Shown: one piece after another, positions 17,952 through 27,762 of the stretch | Numbering within the stretch: the first letter of the stretch is position 1 | Layout: each line of letters opens with the position of its first letter | Assembly (NCBI RefSeq): GCF_947855115.1 | Contig: NZ_CANTZW010000014.1 | Span: 1 to 64,000, forward strand | Direction of reading: 5' to 3' | Source of the DNA: an uncultured Parabacteroides sp. | Lineage (GTDB): Bacteria > Bacteroidota > Bacteroidia > Bacteroidales > Tannerellaceae | DNA length: 64,000 bases | The notes under the pieces: generated by a model | The model's input: the letters and a program-made list of their open reading frames with translations, nothing else | Database searches by the model: none | Told to the model about the DNA's origin: nothing | Position numbers and translations under genes: made by a program

Positions 17952-18893
17952 TTAAAGTGCGCCAACTTCTTTCAAAGCCTCGTTAGTCTTGTGAACTGCG
18001 GCAGCGCTCTTAGCGAACAATTCTTTCTCCTCTGCGTTCAATTCCAGCTCAACGATCTTCTCGATACCGTTCTTGCCAAGGATAACAGGTACGCCGATGC
18101 AAAGATCAGATTCGCCGTACTCACCTTCCAAATAAACAGAGCAAGGAATCATCTTACCTTGGTTGTGGATGATAGACTCAACCACATAAGCTCCGGCAGC
18201 ACCCGGTGCGTACCAAGCAGAAGTTCCTAACAATTTCGTCAATGTAGCGCCACCAACCATTGTGGAAGCAACGACTTCTTGCAATTTCTCTGCGCTTAAC
18301 AATTCGCTAACAGGGATACCTTTGTAAGTAGCCAAGCGAGCCAACGGAATCATTGTCGTGTCACCATGACCACCGATTACCATACCCTCAACCTCGTTAG
18401 CGTTGCAACCTAGAGCCTGAGACAAGAAATATTTGAAACGAGAGCTATCTAAAGCGCCACCCATACCGATGATACGGTTTTTCGGCAAGCCTAAAGCTTT
18501 CAATGACAAATAAGTCATCGTATCCATCGGGTTAGAGATAACTACCAAGATTGCGTTCGGAGAGTATTTCAAGATGTTTTGAGCTACGCTCTTAACGATA
18601 CCAGCGTTAACACCGATCAGTTCTTCGCGAGTCATACCCGGTTTACGAGGAATACCAGAAGTGATAACTACAACGTCAGAGTTAGCAGTCTTCTCATAAT
18701 CGTTTGTGCAACCTACAACCTTAGTATCGAAACCAAGCAATTGAGCGGTCTGCATCATATCCATCGCTTTACCTTCGGATACGCCTTCCTTAACGTCTAG
18801 CATTACAACTTCGTCTGCCACTTCATTGAAGGCAAGAACATTTGCGCAAGTAGCACCTACATTACCGGCACCAACAACTGTTACTTTTGACAT
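17952..18893 (-). CDS. mdh: Malate dehydrogenase
   Basis: 313-aa LDH/MDH superfamily enzyme, NAD-dependent interconversion of malate and oxaloacetate. The N-terminal Rossmann motif is VVGAGNVGATCANV and an acidic residue follows the second strand (VVMLDVKEG), indicating NAD preference. The substrate-loop PRKPGMTREEL carries the Arg and Met that favour malate over lactate; the catalytic His is in GGHGDT. Shorter, LDH-like type of MDH. A -7 box TACCTTTG lies upstream on its strand. In these organisms it serves the reductive branch to fumarate and succinate. Confidence 0.95.
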   Translation of the reverse strand: MSKVTVVGAGNVGATCANVLAFNEVADEVVMLDVKEGVSEGKAMDMMQTAQLLGFDTKVVGCTNDYEKTANSDVVVITSGIPRKPGMTREELIGVNAGIVKSVAQNILKYSPNAILVVISNPMDTMTYLSLKALGLPKNRIIGMGGALDSSRFKYFLSQALGCNANEVEGMVIGGHGDTTMIPLARLATYKGIPVSELLSAEKLQEVVASTMVGGATLTKLLGTSAWYAPGAAGAYVVESIIHNQGKMIPCSVYLEGEYGESDLCIGVPVILGKNGIEKIVELELNAEEKELFAKSAAAVHKTNEALKEVGAL

Positions 18894-18948
18894 AATAAAT
18901 AAGTTTTAGTATGTTATTACTTAATAATACGCTATTTTTTAACGATGA

Positions 18949-18956
18949 CAAAGGTA
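18949..18956 (-). promoter_or_regulatory. -7 box for mdh
   Basis: Minus-strand TACCTTTG, an exact TAnnTTTG match 55 bp before the mdh ATG. Confidence 0.6.
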
Positions 18957-19064
18957 CAATCTATTACGGAATAAAGAAATATTTCCGTATATATTTTTGC
19001 CGGACATTATTAAATATCGCTAAAGTCTTATCGAGCTTTTTAGACCACTTGTACGCTTTTATTT

Positions 19065-19094
19065 TTAAGATCTTAAGGAAATGTTGTATCTTAG
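19065..19094 (+). promoter_or_regulatory. Weak promoter and palindrome before the first susC
   Basis: TATCTTAG at 19087-19094 matches the -7 consensus at seven of eight positions and lies 68 bp before the susC ATG. Just upstream is the perfect 12-bp palindrome TTAAGATCTTAA (19065-19076), placed where a -33 region or a regulator site would be. Confidence 0.35.
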
Positions 19095-19162
19095 AAGCGA
19101 ACAAAACTTAACCGAGAGAAGTTTTATTTATAAGGGTGATTAATCTTAAATCCAATATACTT

Positions 19163-21940
19163 ATGAAAGTGCTTAAATATATCCGAGAGGTCTTGTTATT
19201 GTTTCTCTGCGGACTTTTGTCTCTTCCTTACAGCTATGGCCAAGAGTTACCGCTTTTGCCGGATACGATCAAGATTCTCTTACCGGACTCCGGTTTGGTA
19301 GACGAGTTGATTACTGTCGGATACGCTACGGGTAATCGCAATACTTTATCTGGTTCCGTTAACCGGGTGAATGAAAGAGGTATGAATGAGGGATTGGTCT
19401 CTACGCCTTTGGACGCTCTCCGCGGACGGGTATCTGGCGTGAGCATTCCGGTAGGAGGAAATAGCGCTGCCGCTTTAGCTGCTGTCCGGGTCCGGGGTAC
19501 GACTTCCTTGACAGGGGGTAATGACCCTTTGGTGATTATTGACGGGGTTTTCGCTGATCTCGATTTACTTAGTTCGATCTATCCAGCGGATATCGAGAAC
19601 TTCACGATCTTGAAAGATGCCTCGGAGACTGCTCAATATGGTTCCCGTGGCGCCTCCGGCGTTATTGAAGTGACGACAAAAAAAGGACAACAGGGAGCTT
19701 TTAGTATCAGCTATGATGGCAGTTTCGGTGTGGAGGCAGCCTATAAAAGTTTGGAAATGTTATCGGCAAATGCTTTCCGGAAGCTGGCAGAAGAGCGGAA
19801 TATCGGTATTTTGGATTTAGGGAATAATACGGACTTCCAAGATGAGATCACCCGGCTGGGATTGGTACAGAACCATCATATCGCTTTTGGTGGTGGAACG
19901 GAGACTTCCCGTTATCGTGCTTCTCTGGGATTCGTGGAGAGGGAAGGTGTTATCCGGAATACGAGTTCACGTAATTTTACGACTAAGTTGAATATTACTC
20001 AACATGCGTTTAATGATCTTCTGGTTTTTGATTTAGGTATATTCGGTTCTTTGTTGAAAAATGCTTATTTGAATGATATACAGAAGATGTTTTATTCTGC
20101 CGCGACGTTTAACCCGACATTTCCGGATCATAAAAATACAGAGACTGGCAGTTGGGATCAAATAACCAACGCAAGCCAGATTACGAATCCCTTGGCATGG
20201 TTGGAAGTGAAAGATGATGATTCGAATGCCCATATCAATACGCATTTAAAACTGGTCTTTAACTTGAGTAAGTACTTGATGTTTACGGCTTTTGGTTCTT
20301 ATACCTATAATATAATAGATAACGCCCAATATCTCCCGACCTCGGTTTGGGCACATGGGCAAGCGTATCGGGGAGAACGGAAAACAGAAGCTTTGTTGGG
20401 AAATCTCATGTTGTCGTATAAGAAAGATTTTGGTTTGCATCAACTGAATTTATTGGGATTGGCAGAGGCCCAGAAAATGATAACGAGAGGTTTTTATACG
20501 ACCGTGACGAATTTCAGTACCGATCGTTTTGGTTATGATAACTTGCAGGCCGGTGCGGTACGTTTATGGGAGGGGACAGGGTCTTATCATGAGGCGCCTC
20601 ACTTGGCTTCTTTCCTCGGACGTGTGAACTATATTTATGATGAAAAGTATATCGCTACCGTGAATGCGCGTGCGGATGCTTCCTCGAAGGTAGGGGTGAA
20701 TAATAAATGGGGATTTTTCCCGTCGGCCTCTATTGCTTGGGTGTTGACCGAGGAAGAATTTATGGAAAGTCTCCCATGGATGAGAAATCTGAAGATTCGT
20801 CTGGGATATGGTCTGTCCGGAAATCAAGATGCTATCGATTCTTATAATTCTTTACAATTGATGAAACCGAATGGGGTTGTTTCCGTAAATGGTGCGCCTA
20901 CCGTTACTTTGGGTACGATCCGTAATGCGAATCCGGACTTGAAATGGGAGGTGAAACGTACGTTTAACGCTGGTATCGATGCCGGGCTTTTCGACAATCG
21001 TTTTATCTTGGCCGTAGATTATTATAATTCCAAAACGGATGATATGTTATATTTATACGATGTAAGTGTTCCTCCTTTCGCCTATAATAAAATGTTGGCG
21101 AATCTGGGATCGATGCGGAATAGTGGCGTGGAATTAGGCATTGGTGTTACACCTCTGCGAACGGGAGATATGGAATTGAATATAAATGTAAACCTGACTT
21201 TTCAACGGAATAAATTACTTTCTTTGAGTGGTTATTATAAGGGAGAATATATGTCTGCCCCGGAATATACCAGTATCTCGGATTTAAATGGAGCAGGCCT
21301 GCATGGAGGATATAATCATATCGTTTATCAAATGGTCGGACAGCCTTTGGGTGTTTTTTACCTGCCGAAATGTACGGGGTTGGTTTCCGATGGAAATGGT
21401 GGTTATAAGTATGAGATTGAGGACTTAAACGGGAACGGGATAAGCTTGGAGGATGGTGAGGATCGATATATCGCGGGGCAAGCTATGCCGAAGACGCTTT
21501 TAGGTTCGAACATTAGTTTCCGGTATAAACAATTCGATTTATCATTACAGATAAACGGAGCTTTCGGGCATAAAATTTATAATGGGACATCGTTAACTTA
21601 TATGAATATGGATATATTCCCGGATTATAACGTATTGCGGGAAGCCCCTTCCCGCAATATCCAAGATCAGACGGCTACGGATTATTGGTTGGAGAAAGGG
21701 GATTATATTAACTTTGACTATTTGATGCTGGGCTGGAATATTCCTCTTGGTAATTTAAGGAAATATGTAAGAAATGTACGTTTTTCGGTTTCCGTAAATA
21801 ATTTGGCGACAATTACAGGTTATTCGGGATTGACTCCGATGATAAATAGTTCTATCGTCAATAATACGTTGGGTATTGATGACAAGCGCTCTTATCCGGT
21901 GGTTCGTTCCTATACGATGGGACTGAGTTTTAATTTTTAA
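19163..21940 (+). CDS. SusC-like TonB-dependent outer membrane receptor, short form
   Basis: 925-aa SusC/RagA family receptor. ATG 19163 gives a normal signal peptide ending at SYGQ; the in-frame GTG at 19136 would place extra residues before it and is rejected. Plug domain motifs are DALRGRVSGVSI, RGTTSLTGGNDPLVIIDGV and LKDASETAQYGSRGASGVI; the C-terminal barrel ends in LSFNF. The carboxypeptidase-like N-terminal domain usual in SusC proteins is missing: the TonB-box-like DELITVGYAT follows soon after the signal peptide. Paired with the susD gene 12 bp downstream. No enzymes follow, so the imported ligand is unknown. Confidence 0.93.
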   Translation: MKVLKYIREVLLLFLCGLLSLPYSYGQELPLLPDTIKILLPDSGLVDELITVGYATGNRNTLSGSVNRVNERGMNEGLVSTPLDALRGRVSGVSIPVGGNSAAALAAVRVRGTTSLTGGNDPLVIIDGVFADLDLLSSIYPADIENFTILKDASETAQYGSRGASGVIEVTTKKGQQGAFSISYDGSFGVEAAYKSLEMLSANAFRKLAEERNIGILDLGNNTDFQDEITRLGLVQNHHIAFGGGTETSRYRASLGFVEREGVIRNTSSRNFTTKLNITQHAFNDLLVFDLGIFGSLLKNAYLNDIQKMFYSAATFNPTFPDHKNTETGSWDQITNASQITNPLAWLEVKDDDSNAHINTHLKLVFNLSKYLMFTAFGSYTYNIIDNAQYLPTSVWAHGQAYRGERKTEALLGNLMLSYKKDFGLHQLNLLGLAEAQKMITRGFYTTVTNFSTDRFGYDNLQAGAVRLWEGTGSYHEAPHLASFLGRVNYIYDEKYIATVNARADASSKVGVNNKWGFFPSASIAWVLTEEEFMESLPWMRNLKIRLGYGLSGNQDAIDSYNSLQLMKPNGVVSVNGAPTVTLGTIRNANPDLKWEVKRTFNAGIDAGLFDNRFILAVDYYNSKTDDMLYLYDVSVPPFAYNKMLANLGSMRNSGVELGIGVTPLRTGDMELNINVNLTFQRNKLLSLSGYYKGEYMSAPEYTSISDLNGAGLHGGYNHIVYQMVGQPLGVFYLPKCTGLVSDGNGGYKYEIEDLNGNGISLEDGEDRYIAGQAMPKTLLGSNISFRYKQFDLSLQINGAFGHKIYNGTSLTYMNMDIFPDYNVLREAPSRNIQDQTATDYWLEKGDYINFDYLMLGWNIPLGNLRKYVRNVRFSVSVNNLATITGYSGLTPMINSSIVNNTLGIDDKRSYPVVRSYTMGLSFNF

Positions 21941-21952
21941 AAAAGAATCCGT

Positions 21953-23578
21953 ATGAAAAAGCTATCTATTTTATCTTATATATTTGCAAGCCTGATATTT
22001 TCGTCTTGTGGCGGTTATTTGGGAGAGGATCCCCGCGACCAACTTTACCCGGAGGATGCGTACGACACCCCTCGGAATGTCTATTTAAATACGGTTGCTT
22101 CCTTATACAATTATATAGGAGGATATAGCGATAGCCAAGGATTGCAAGGAACGTACCGGGGAGTCTACGATTTGAATACCTTCACGACCGATGAGGCTAT
22201 GCTCCCGACTCGTGGCGGCGATTGGTATGATGGTGGTTTTTGGCAAGGCCTTTTCTTGCATAAATGGGGAACAAATAGTGACGCTATCCAAGCAACTTGG
22301 GAATATCTATATAAAGTGATCGTATTGAGCAATCAATCTTTGGAGATCTTGAGCGAGTTACGGCAAGAGACGGATTATAAGGATTTAGATCGATATGAGG
22401 CCGAGGTCCGGTCCTTACGTGCGATGTATTATTATTATTTAGTCGATATGTTTGGGCGTGTCCCTTTAATCGTCTCTTCTTCTATTCCGGTGAAAGAGGT
22501 GCGGCAGAGTGACCGGAAAGAGGTTTTTGATTTTGTGGTGAGGGAATTGCAAGAGGCCCTGCCGCTGTTGAGTACGGCACATGCAAATTTACCGGGAGAC
22601 TATTATGGACGGATCACGAGACCGGTGGTTTATTTCTTATTGGCGAAGTTGGCCTTGAATGCGGAAGTGTTTACGGATAATGACTGGACGGATGGCGTAC
22701 GTCCGAATGGACAGGAAATTTATTTTAGGGTAGGTGAGAGAAAAATGAATGCGTGGCAGGCTGTTATGGCATACTGTGATTCGATAACCAATCTGAATTA
22801 TAGCTTATCTCCTAGCTATGCGGATAACTTTTCAGTATTTAATGAATCGTCTGGCGAGAATATTTTTACGATCCCGATGGATAAGAACCTGTATACAAAC
22901 CAGATGCAGTATCTTTTCCGTTCCCGTCATTATAATCATGCGAAGGCATACGGTTTGGGAGGCGAGAATGGTTCTTGTGCGACGATAGAGGCCCTACGTA
23001 CTTTTGCGTATGGAACGGACTCAGTCGATACCCGGTTTTACGAGAATTATTACGCCGATACGATGTTCGACCTGAATGGTGATACGATCCGGTTAGATGA
23101 TGGAACACCTTTAGTATATTTACCATTGGAGGTTCGGTTGGATTTGTCTAGGTTACCTGCCGAGAAAACGGCGGGTGCCCGTATGAGGAAATATGAGATT
23201 GATAAGATGGGGACGAAAGATGGAAAGTTATCGGATAATGATATCGTGTTATTTCGTTATGCGGATGTATTGCTGATGAGGGCAGAAGCGAAGGTTCGTA
23301 ACGGAGAGAATGGAGATGAAGAATTGAACGCCGTCCGTCTCCGGGCGGGAATGCAACCTCGTAAGGCGACATTAGAAAATATTTTGGCTGAACGTCAGCT
23401 TGAATTGGCTTGGGAAGGCTGGAGGCGGCAGGATTTGGTACGTTTCGGACAGTTTACCCGTTCTTATACGGATCGTCCTCAGTTACCTGATGAATCAAAT
23501 GGATATACCACCGTTTTCCCCATTCCCGATAAAGTTCGTTCCCTGAATCCGAACTTGACACAGAATCCGGGGTATTAG
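21953..23578 (+). CDS. SusD/RagB-like nutrient-binding outer membrane lipoprotein
   Basis: 541 aa with lipobox FSSC (Cys19). It has SusD family signatures: an RSLRAMYYYYLVDMFGRVPL helix early on, LLMRAEAKVRNG near the end, then ERQLELAWEGWRRQDLVRFG and a C-terminal FPIP. It caps the SusC barrel encoded just upstream and captures the ligand at the cell surface. It is followed by a strong hairpin, so the pair forms a two-gene operon. Confidence 0.94.
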   Translation: MKKLSILSYIFASLIFSSCGGYLGEDPRDQLYPEDAYDTPRNVYLNTVASLYNYIGGYSDSQGLQGTYRGVYDLNTFTTDEAMLPTRGGDWYDGGFWQGLFLHKWGTNSDAIQATWEYLYKVIVLSNQSLEILSELRQETDYKDLDRYEAEVRSLRAMYYYYLVDMFGRVPLIVSSSIPVKEVRQSDRKEVFDFVVRELQEALPLLSTAHANLPGDYYGRITRPVVYFLLAKLALNAEVFTDNDWTDGVRPNGQEIYFRVGERKMNAWQAVMAYCDSITNLNYSLSPSYADNFSVFNESSGENIFTIPMDKNLYTNQMQYLFRSRHYNHAKAYGLGGENGSCATIEALRTFAYGTDSVDTRFYENYYADTMFDLNGDTIRLDDGTPLVYLPLEVRLDLSRLPAEKTAGARMRKYEIDKMGTKDGKLSDNDIVLFRYADVLLMRAEAKVRNGENGDEELNAVRLRAGMQPRKATLENILAERQLELAWEGWRRQDLVRFGQFTRSYTDRPQLPDESNGYTTVFPIPDKVRSLNPNLTQNPGY

Positions 23579-23589
23579 CTTTTAAATTT

Positions 23590-23620
23590 CGGGTGAAAAC
23601 AAAGAATCAGTTTTCACCCG
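23590..23620. terminator. Hairpin between susD and rlmI (convergent)
   Basis: Perfect 11-bp stem CGGGTGAAAAC/GTTTTCACCCG with a 9-nt loop, between two convergent genes. The U-tract is weak on both sides. Confidence 0.75.
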
Positions 23621-23631
23621 AAGAGTTTATC

Positions 23632-24816
23632 TTATTCTACATACAGTACTAGCCCTTTCAAATATTCCCCTTCCGGATGGTAAATATTGACCGGATGGTC
23701 CGCAGGCTGGGTCAACTGATGCAAGATTCGAACGTTACGACCGGATTGGGCGGCTGCGCTGAATACGGCTAGACGGAAATTCTCTTTGCTAACCACCTGG
23801 GAACAAGAGAAAGTAAACAGGATACCTCCCGGCTTGATCTTTTCAAAAGCGATTGCGTTTAATTTGCGATACCCTTGTAAAGCATTGCGTAATACATTCT
23901 TGTGTTTAGCGAATGCGGGAGGATCTAGAATAATTAAATCATAATTACTCCCCATTTTCTCCAAATATTTGAATGCGTCCTCTGCGTATGCCTCATGACG
24001 GGGATCTCCCGGGAAGTTCAACTCGACATTCTTTTTTGTCAAGGAAATTGCTTTTGCGGAACTATCTACGGAGTGAACTACCTTGGCACCTCCTCTCATC
24101 GCATAAAAAGAGAAGCCCCCCGTATAACAGAACATATTCAATACGGAACGATCTTTAGCGTAATGCTCCAGTAACGAACGATTTTCCCGTTGATCTACGA
24201 AAAAGCCGGTTTTTTGGCCTTTCTGCCAGTCTACATAAAATTTTAATCCGTTTTCTATAGCGACATCCTCTACTTCACCCCCGAATAAATAACCATTTTC
24301 GCTACCTAAGTTCGCTTTATAAGGCAAAGTCGCCTCCGATTTATAGTAGATGTTTTGCAAAGTATCACCCAATACCGCTTTCAAAGCCTCTGCGATCTGA
24401 TGACGGGCATAATGCATACCTACGGAATGCGCTTGCATAACCGCTGTATGTGCGTACATATCTATAACCAATCCCGGTAGGTTATCACCCTCGCCGTGAA
24501 CCAGGCGGAATGTATTATTATTTTCTATCCCGGCTAGCCGTAAGGTCTTTCTGAGTTCATAAGCGATACGGATACGTTCAATCCAAAAAGCGTTGTCGAT
24601 GGTGATCGGGGTAAAAGATAACACACGTACGGCGATACTGCCTACTTGATAATGGCCGATCGCCAAAAAATGCTGGTTCGCTCCGTATACCTCTACCAAG
24701 TCACCCTCTTCCGGGTCGCCTTCAACAGATTGGATCGCTCCGGAAAACACCCATGGATGGAAACGCAATAGCGATTCTTCTTTCTTAGGCTTGAGAAAAA
24801 CTTTACAATACTCCAT
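23632..24816 (-). CDS. Class I SAM-dependent rRNA (cytosine-C5) methyltransferase, RlmI-like
   Basis: 394 aa. The N-terminal ~80 residues form a PUA domain (RFHPWVFSGAI, GDLVEVYG). The C-terminal part is a Rossmann methyltransferase with SAM motif NMFCYTGGFSFYAM, the LDPPAF motif and the catalytic-type TFSCSQ. This arrangement matches RlmI, which makes m5C1962 in 23S rRNA; closely related RlmK-type enzymes cannot be excluded. Its ATG abuts the stop of the upstream exonuclease gene, forming the end of a three-gene operon with DUF5063. Confidence 0.88.
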   Translation of the reverse strand: MEYCKVFLKPKKEESLLRFHPWVFSGAIQSVEGDPEEGDLVEVYGANQHFLAIGHYQVGSIAVRVLSFTPITIDNAFWIERIRIAYELRKTLRLAGIENNNTFRLVHGEGDNLPGLVIDMYAHTAVMQAHSVGMHYARHQIAEALKAVLGDTLQNIYYKSEATLPYKANLGSENGYLFGGEVEDVAIENGLKFYVDWQKGQKTGFFVDQRENRSLLEHYAKDRSVLNMFCYTGGFSFYAMRGGAKVVHSVDSSAKAISLTKKNVELNFPGDPRHEAYAEDAFKYLEKMGSNYDLIILDPPAFAKHKNVLRNALQGYRKLNAIAFEKIKPGGILFTFSCSQVVSKENFRLAVFSAAAQSGRNVRILHQLTQPADHPVNIYHPEGEYLKGLVLYVE

Positions 24817-25398
24817 TTATGCTTGATTCAATAAATTATATATTCTTAGGCAAGCCCAAGCGTCGAGGGCTGCGTATTTCTTCTGAGAGTCGGTCAATAC
24901 ATCTGCCTCCCAATTGGTAAGGCGTTGTCCTTTAGATATTTTTTTCTGAAAAAGTATCGCATATATCTTTTGAAGACTTGCGTCTTCTATGCCGAACTGA
25001 CCTACGTAATTTTGTAAATCAAGGAAATTAGCGGGTTCTATGTCCGAACGTTTCCGTATCGCCCCGAAATCATCTCGTAGGGATAAACCGATTTTCAAGG
25101 TCGAGCTGCTTTTCAGGAAATTCTCCAGGGATTCCGGTATACCGATATGGTTCAAACGAAACAAGAAGCACGTATCCTCTGTCGAGATTTGCATCAATGA
25201 GATTTTGTAACGTTGCCCCTTCTTAAAAGAGGGACGGGTTTCCGTATCAAAACCGACAATAGGAAAGCGTAGCAAGTACTCTACGGCCTTGTCTGCTTCC
25301 TCTTTACTAAGGATCGTGATGATACGCCCCTTGAATTCCTCTACGGTAAGTTTTGCTATTTCCTCTTTAGTTATTGTATGTGTAAATTGTTGTATCAT
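24817..25398 (-). CDS. 3'-5' exonuclease (RNase D-like, DEDDy)
   Basis: 193-aa single-domain DEDD exonuclease. Motif I is FDTETRP, motif II lies in GLSLRDDFGAI and motif III YAALDAW has the YxxxD form of the DEDDy subgroup. It lacks the HRDC domains of full RNase D. Coupled to the DUF5063 gene by a 4-bp ATGA overlap and to rlmI with no gap, which suggests a shared role in RNA processing or modification (inference). Confidence 0.88.
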   Translation of the reverse strand: MIQQFTHTITKEEIAKLTVEEFKGRIITILSKEEADKAVEYLLRFPIVGFDTETRPSFKKGQRYKISLMQISTEDTCFLFRLNHIGIPESLENFLKSSSTLKIGLSLRDDFGAIRKRSDIEPANFLDLQNYVGQFGIEDASLQKIYAILFQKKISKGQRLTNWEADVLTDSQKKYAALDAWACLRIYNLLNQA

Positions 25399-25943
25399 TC
25401 TTCCTCATCATTCTTTTCCAGAGCCTCATCACCACTGTAACGTACAGCATGCAACGCTTTCAAGGCATTCAGTAATTGCTGTCCCCAGTATTCTTGGAAG
25501 TTCATACGGCATAAAGCGATGGCCTCTAACATTACTTCCTCGTTTCCTTGGCGGAATAAAGACACGAAATTCCCCGTATCTTGATAGACATCAGCCAGAT
25601 TCTCTGAGATAAACGCTACGATAGGAGTATCACTATACCGCATATCCGCATGAAACGTTTCCAGATAAGAGTCTCGCTCGCCAAGCAAACCGGCTATCCG
25701 TGAACGGACCGACTCATACATGTCTTCTGTGACCGAAAGCTCTAGTTCAGCCTCCTCCTCAGATTCCACCTCGGGCAACAAACTGGCCTTTAAGTATAAA
25801 AGAGGCAGGAGTTTTATCGCTTTATCTACGAAGTCGAAAAGTCCGGTATTTCCGGCAGCCTCGACAAAGGTACAATATTCCAGCGCTACCGTGACAAATT
25901 CTAGCGTGTTATGTTCGTATATCGGATTTTCTTCTTTTCCCAT
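25395..25943 (-). CDS. DUF5063 domain-containing protein
   Basis: 182-aa acidic cytoplasmic protein without signal or membrane segments, mostly helical, ending in an acidic tail. I recognise it as DUF5063 (ALEYCTFVEAAG near the start, LAALCRMNFQEYWG-like ending), a family of unknown function that is regularly found before the DEDD exonuclease in Bacteroidales. First gene of the operon, with a TATTTTTG -7 box at 25981-25988. Confidence 0.8.
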   Translation of the reverse strand: MGKEENPIYEHNTLEFVTVALEYCTFVEAAGNTGLFDFVDKAIKLLPLLYLKASLLPEVESEEEAELELSVTEDMYESVRSRIAGLLGERDSYLETFHADMRYSDTPIVAFISENLADVYQDTGNFVSLFRQGNEEVMLEAIALCRMNFQEYWGQQLLNALKALHAVRYSGDEALEKNDEEE

Positions 25944-26355
25944 GTGCCCGTTAGTCTAGTCATTCTTAAATAACAATTCGCAAAAATACAACAAAAATCC
26001 GTTTTTTCGTAAGTAATCGGATAAATACAGAGTAACCTCACCAAATTTTACTCATACCTCAATAAAATGACTATCGTATAATTTATAGAGACGTAACGTG
26101 CGGCGTCTCCCTTTTGTTTTAGTCGTTTCTTATTCTCAAACTTGTTAAATATATCGTGATTTTCGCAATGTTAGTTAATTTAATCGGTATGGTCATATAC
26201 TCGTTTTTTCGTGATAAATCCCCTATTATTCTTTTTGGTCAGTGATTGTTCTCCTGTTATTACCTGTTTTATTATTTTTGTACAATCAATAGAAAGGATG
26301 TTAGCGTCAGGCTAATATTGGATATACTAATAGGATAAAAAAAACCGATCAAGTT
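25944..26355. other. Divergent intergenic region with promoters and a REP-like palindrome
   Basis: About 410 bp without a gene. It holds minus-strand TATTTTTG (25981-25988) for the DUF5063 operon and plus-strand TATTTTTG (26273-26280) for the aldo/keto reductase operon. At 26086-26110 is a degenerate palindrome, GAGACG...CGTCTC, related to the arms of the repeat at 33695-33794. Confidence 0.55.
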
Positions 26356-27741
26356 ATGAATTCATGTGAAAAGAGTGATAACCGTCAAGAAATGAATCGT
26401 CGTAAATTCTTGAAGGTTTTTGGGGGTGGGGCTGTGGCCTCTTCAGCGGCGCTTTATGGTTGTGCTCCCAAGAATGAGCCGGGGGCGGCTGCGGCGTTAG
26501 GCGAAGTCCCGACCGATAAGATGACCTATCGCCAACACCCCACGAATGGAGATAAGGTTTCTATTTTAGGATATGGCTGTATGCGTTGGCCCCTGAAACA
26601 AGGGTCGGATGGTAAAGACCAGATTGACCAGGAAGCCGTGAATCGCTTGGTGGATTACGCGATAGAGCATGGCGTGAATTACTTTGATACCTCTCCTGTC
26701 TATGTGCAAGGTATGTCCGAGAAAGCGACCGGTATAGCGTTGGCACGCCATCCGAGGAAATCATATTATCTGGCTACCAAATTGTCAAATTTCCAGAATT
26801 ATACGAGAGAAAACTCGTTGGCGATGTACCGGCAATCTTTCCGTGATTTGCAAACTGATTATCTGGATTACTATCTGCTTCACTCTATTGGTGGAGGTAA
26901 TGGCATCGAGCTTTTCAATGACCGTTATATAAATAACGGAATGCTTGATTTCTTGGTGAAAGAACGGGAAGCGGGACGTATTCGTAATCTTGGTTGGTCT
27001 TTTCACGGAGATGTAAAAGTTTTTGATCATGTGCTGGATATGGGCTTGAAGTGGGATTTTGTGCAGATACAGCTAAATTATCTGGACTGGAAGCACGCCT
27101 CTGGACGTAACGTAAACGCTGATTATCTATATGGAGAGCTAGAGAAGCGAGGAATCCCGGCGGTTATTATGGAGCCTTTATTGGGGGGGCGTTTATCGAA
27201 TGTCCCAGACCATATCGTAGCTCGTTTGAAACAGCAACGGCCTGAGAATAGCGTCGCTTCATGGGCATTCCGTTTCGCGGGTTCTCCGGATGGTGTCTTG
27301 ACGGTATTGAGCGGTATGACCTATATGGAGCATTTGCAAGATAATATCCGTACCTATTCCCCGCTTATCCCGGTAACGGACGAGGAGAAAGACTTTTTGG
27401 AAGAGACCGCTCAGCTTATGATGAAATACCCGACAATACCTTGCAATGATTGCAAGTATTGTATGCCTTGTCCGTATGCGTTGGATATTCCGGGTATTCT
27501 TTTACATTATAATAAATGTGTGAATGAGGGGAATGTTCCGAAAAGCACTCAAGATGAGAATTACGCGAAAGCCCGCCGTGCCTTCTTGGTCGGTTACGAT
27601 AGGAGCGTACCTAAACTTCGTCAGGCGGATCATTGTACGGGATGTGAGCAATGTAATCCTCATTGTCCGCAAGGTATCGATATTCCCAAAGAGATGCGAC
27701 GTATTGATAAATTTGTGGAAGAACTGAAAGTGAATGGTTAA
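26356..27741 (+). CDS. Tat-exported aldo/keto reductase lipoprotein with C-terminal [4Fe-4S] domain
   Basis: 461 aa. Twin-arginine motif NRRKFLKVFGGG followed by a lipobox LYGC, so a folded cofactor-loaded protein is probably exported and lipid-anchored. The AKR barrel (residues ~60-330) keeps the catalytic residues: Asp/Tyr in FDTSPVY, Lys in LATKLS and His in LLHSIG. The C-terminus has two ferredoxin-type Cys clusters (CNDCKYCMPCPYALDIP and CTGCEQCNPHCPQGIDIP). An internal ATG at 26392 directly before the RR is an alternative start. The partner gene 21 bp downstream encodes a membrane polyferredoxin. Confidence 0.88.
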   Translation: MNSCEKSDNRQEMNRRKFLKVFGGGAVASSAALYGCAPKNEPGAAAALGEVPTDKMTYRQHPTNGDKVSILGYGCMRWPLKQGSDGKDQIDQEAVNRLVDYAIEHGVNYFDTSPVYVQGMSEKATGIALARHPRKSYYLATKLSNFQNYTRENSLAMYRQSFRDLQTDYLDYYLLHSIGGGNGIELFNDRYINNGMLDFLVKEREAGRIRNLGWSFHGDVKVFDHVLDMGLKWDFVQIQLNYLDWKHASGRNVNADYLYGELEKRGIPAVIMEPLLGGRLSNVPDHIVARLKQQRPENSVASWAFRFAGSPDGVLTVLSGMTYMEHLQDNIRTYSPLIPVTDEEKDFLEETAQLMMKYPTIPCNDCKYCMPCPYALDIPGILLHYNKCVNEGNVPKSTQDENYAKARRAFLVGYDRSVPKLRQADHCTGCEQCNPHCPQGIDIPKEMRRIDKFVEELKVNG

Positions 27742-27762
27742 CCTTTAAACAAACGGAAAATT

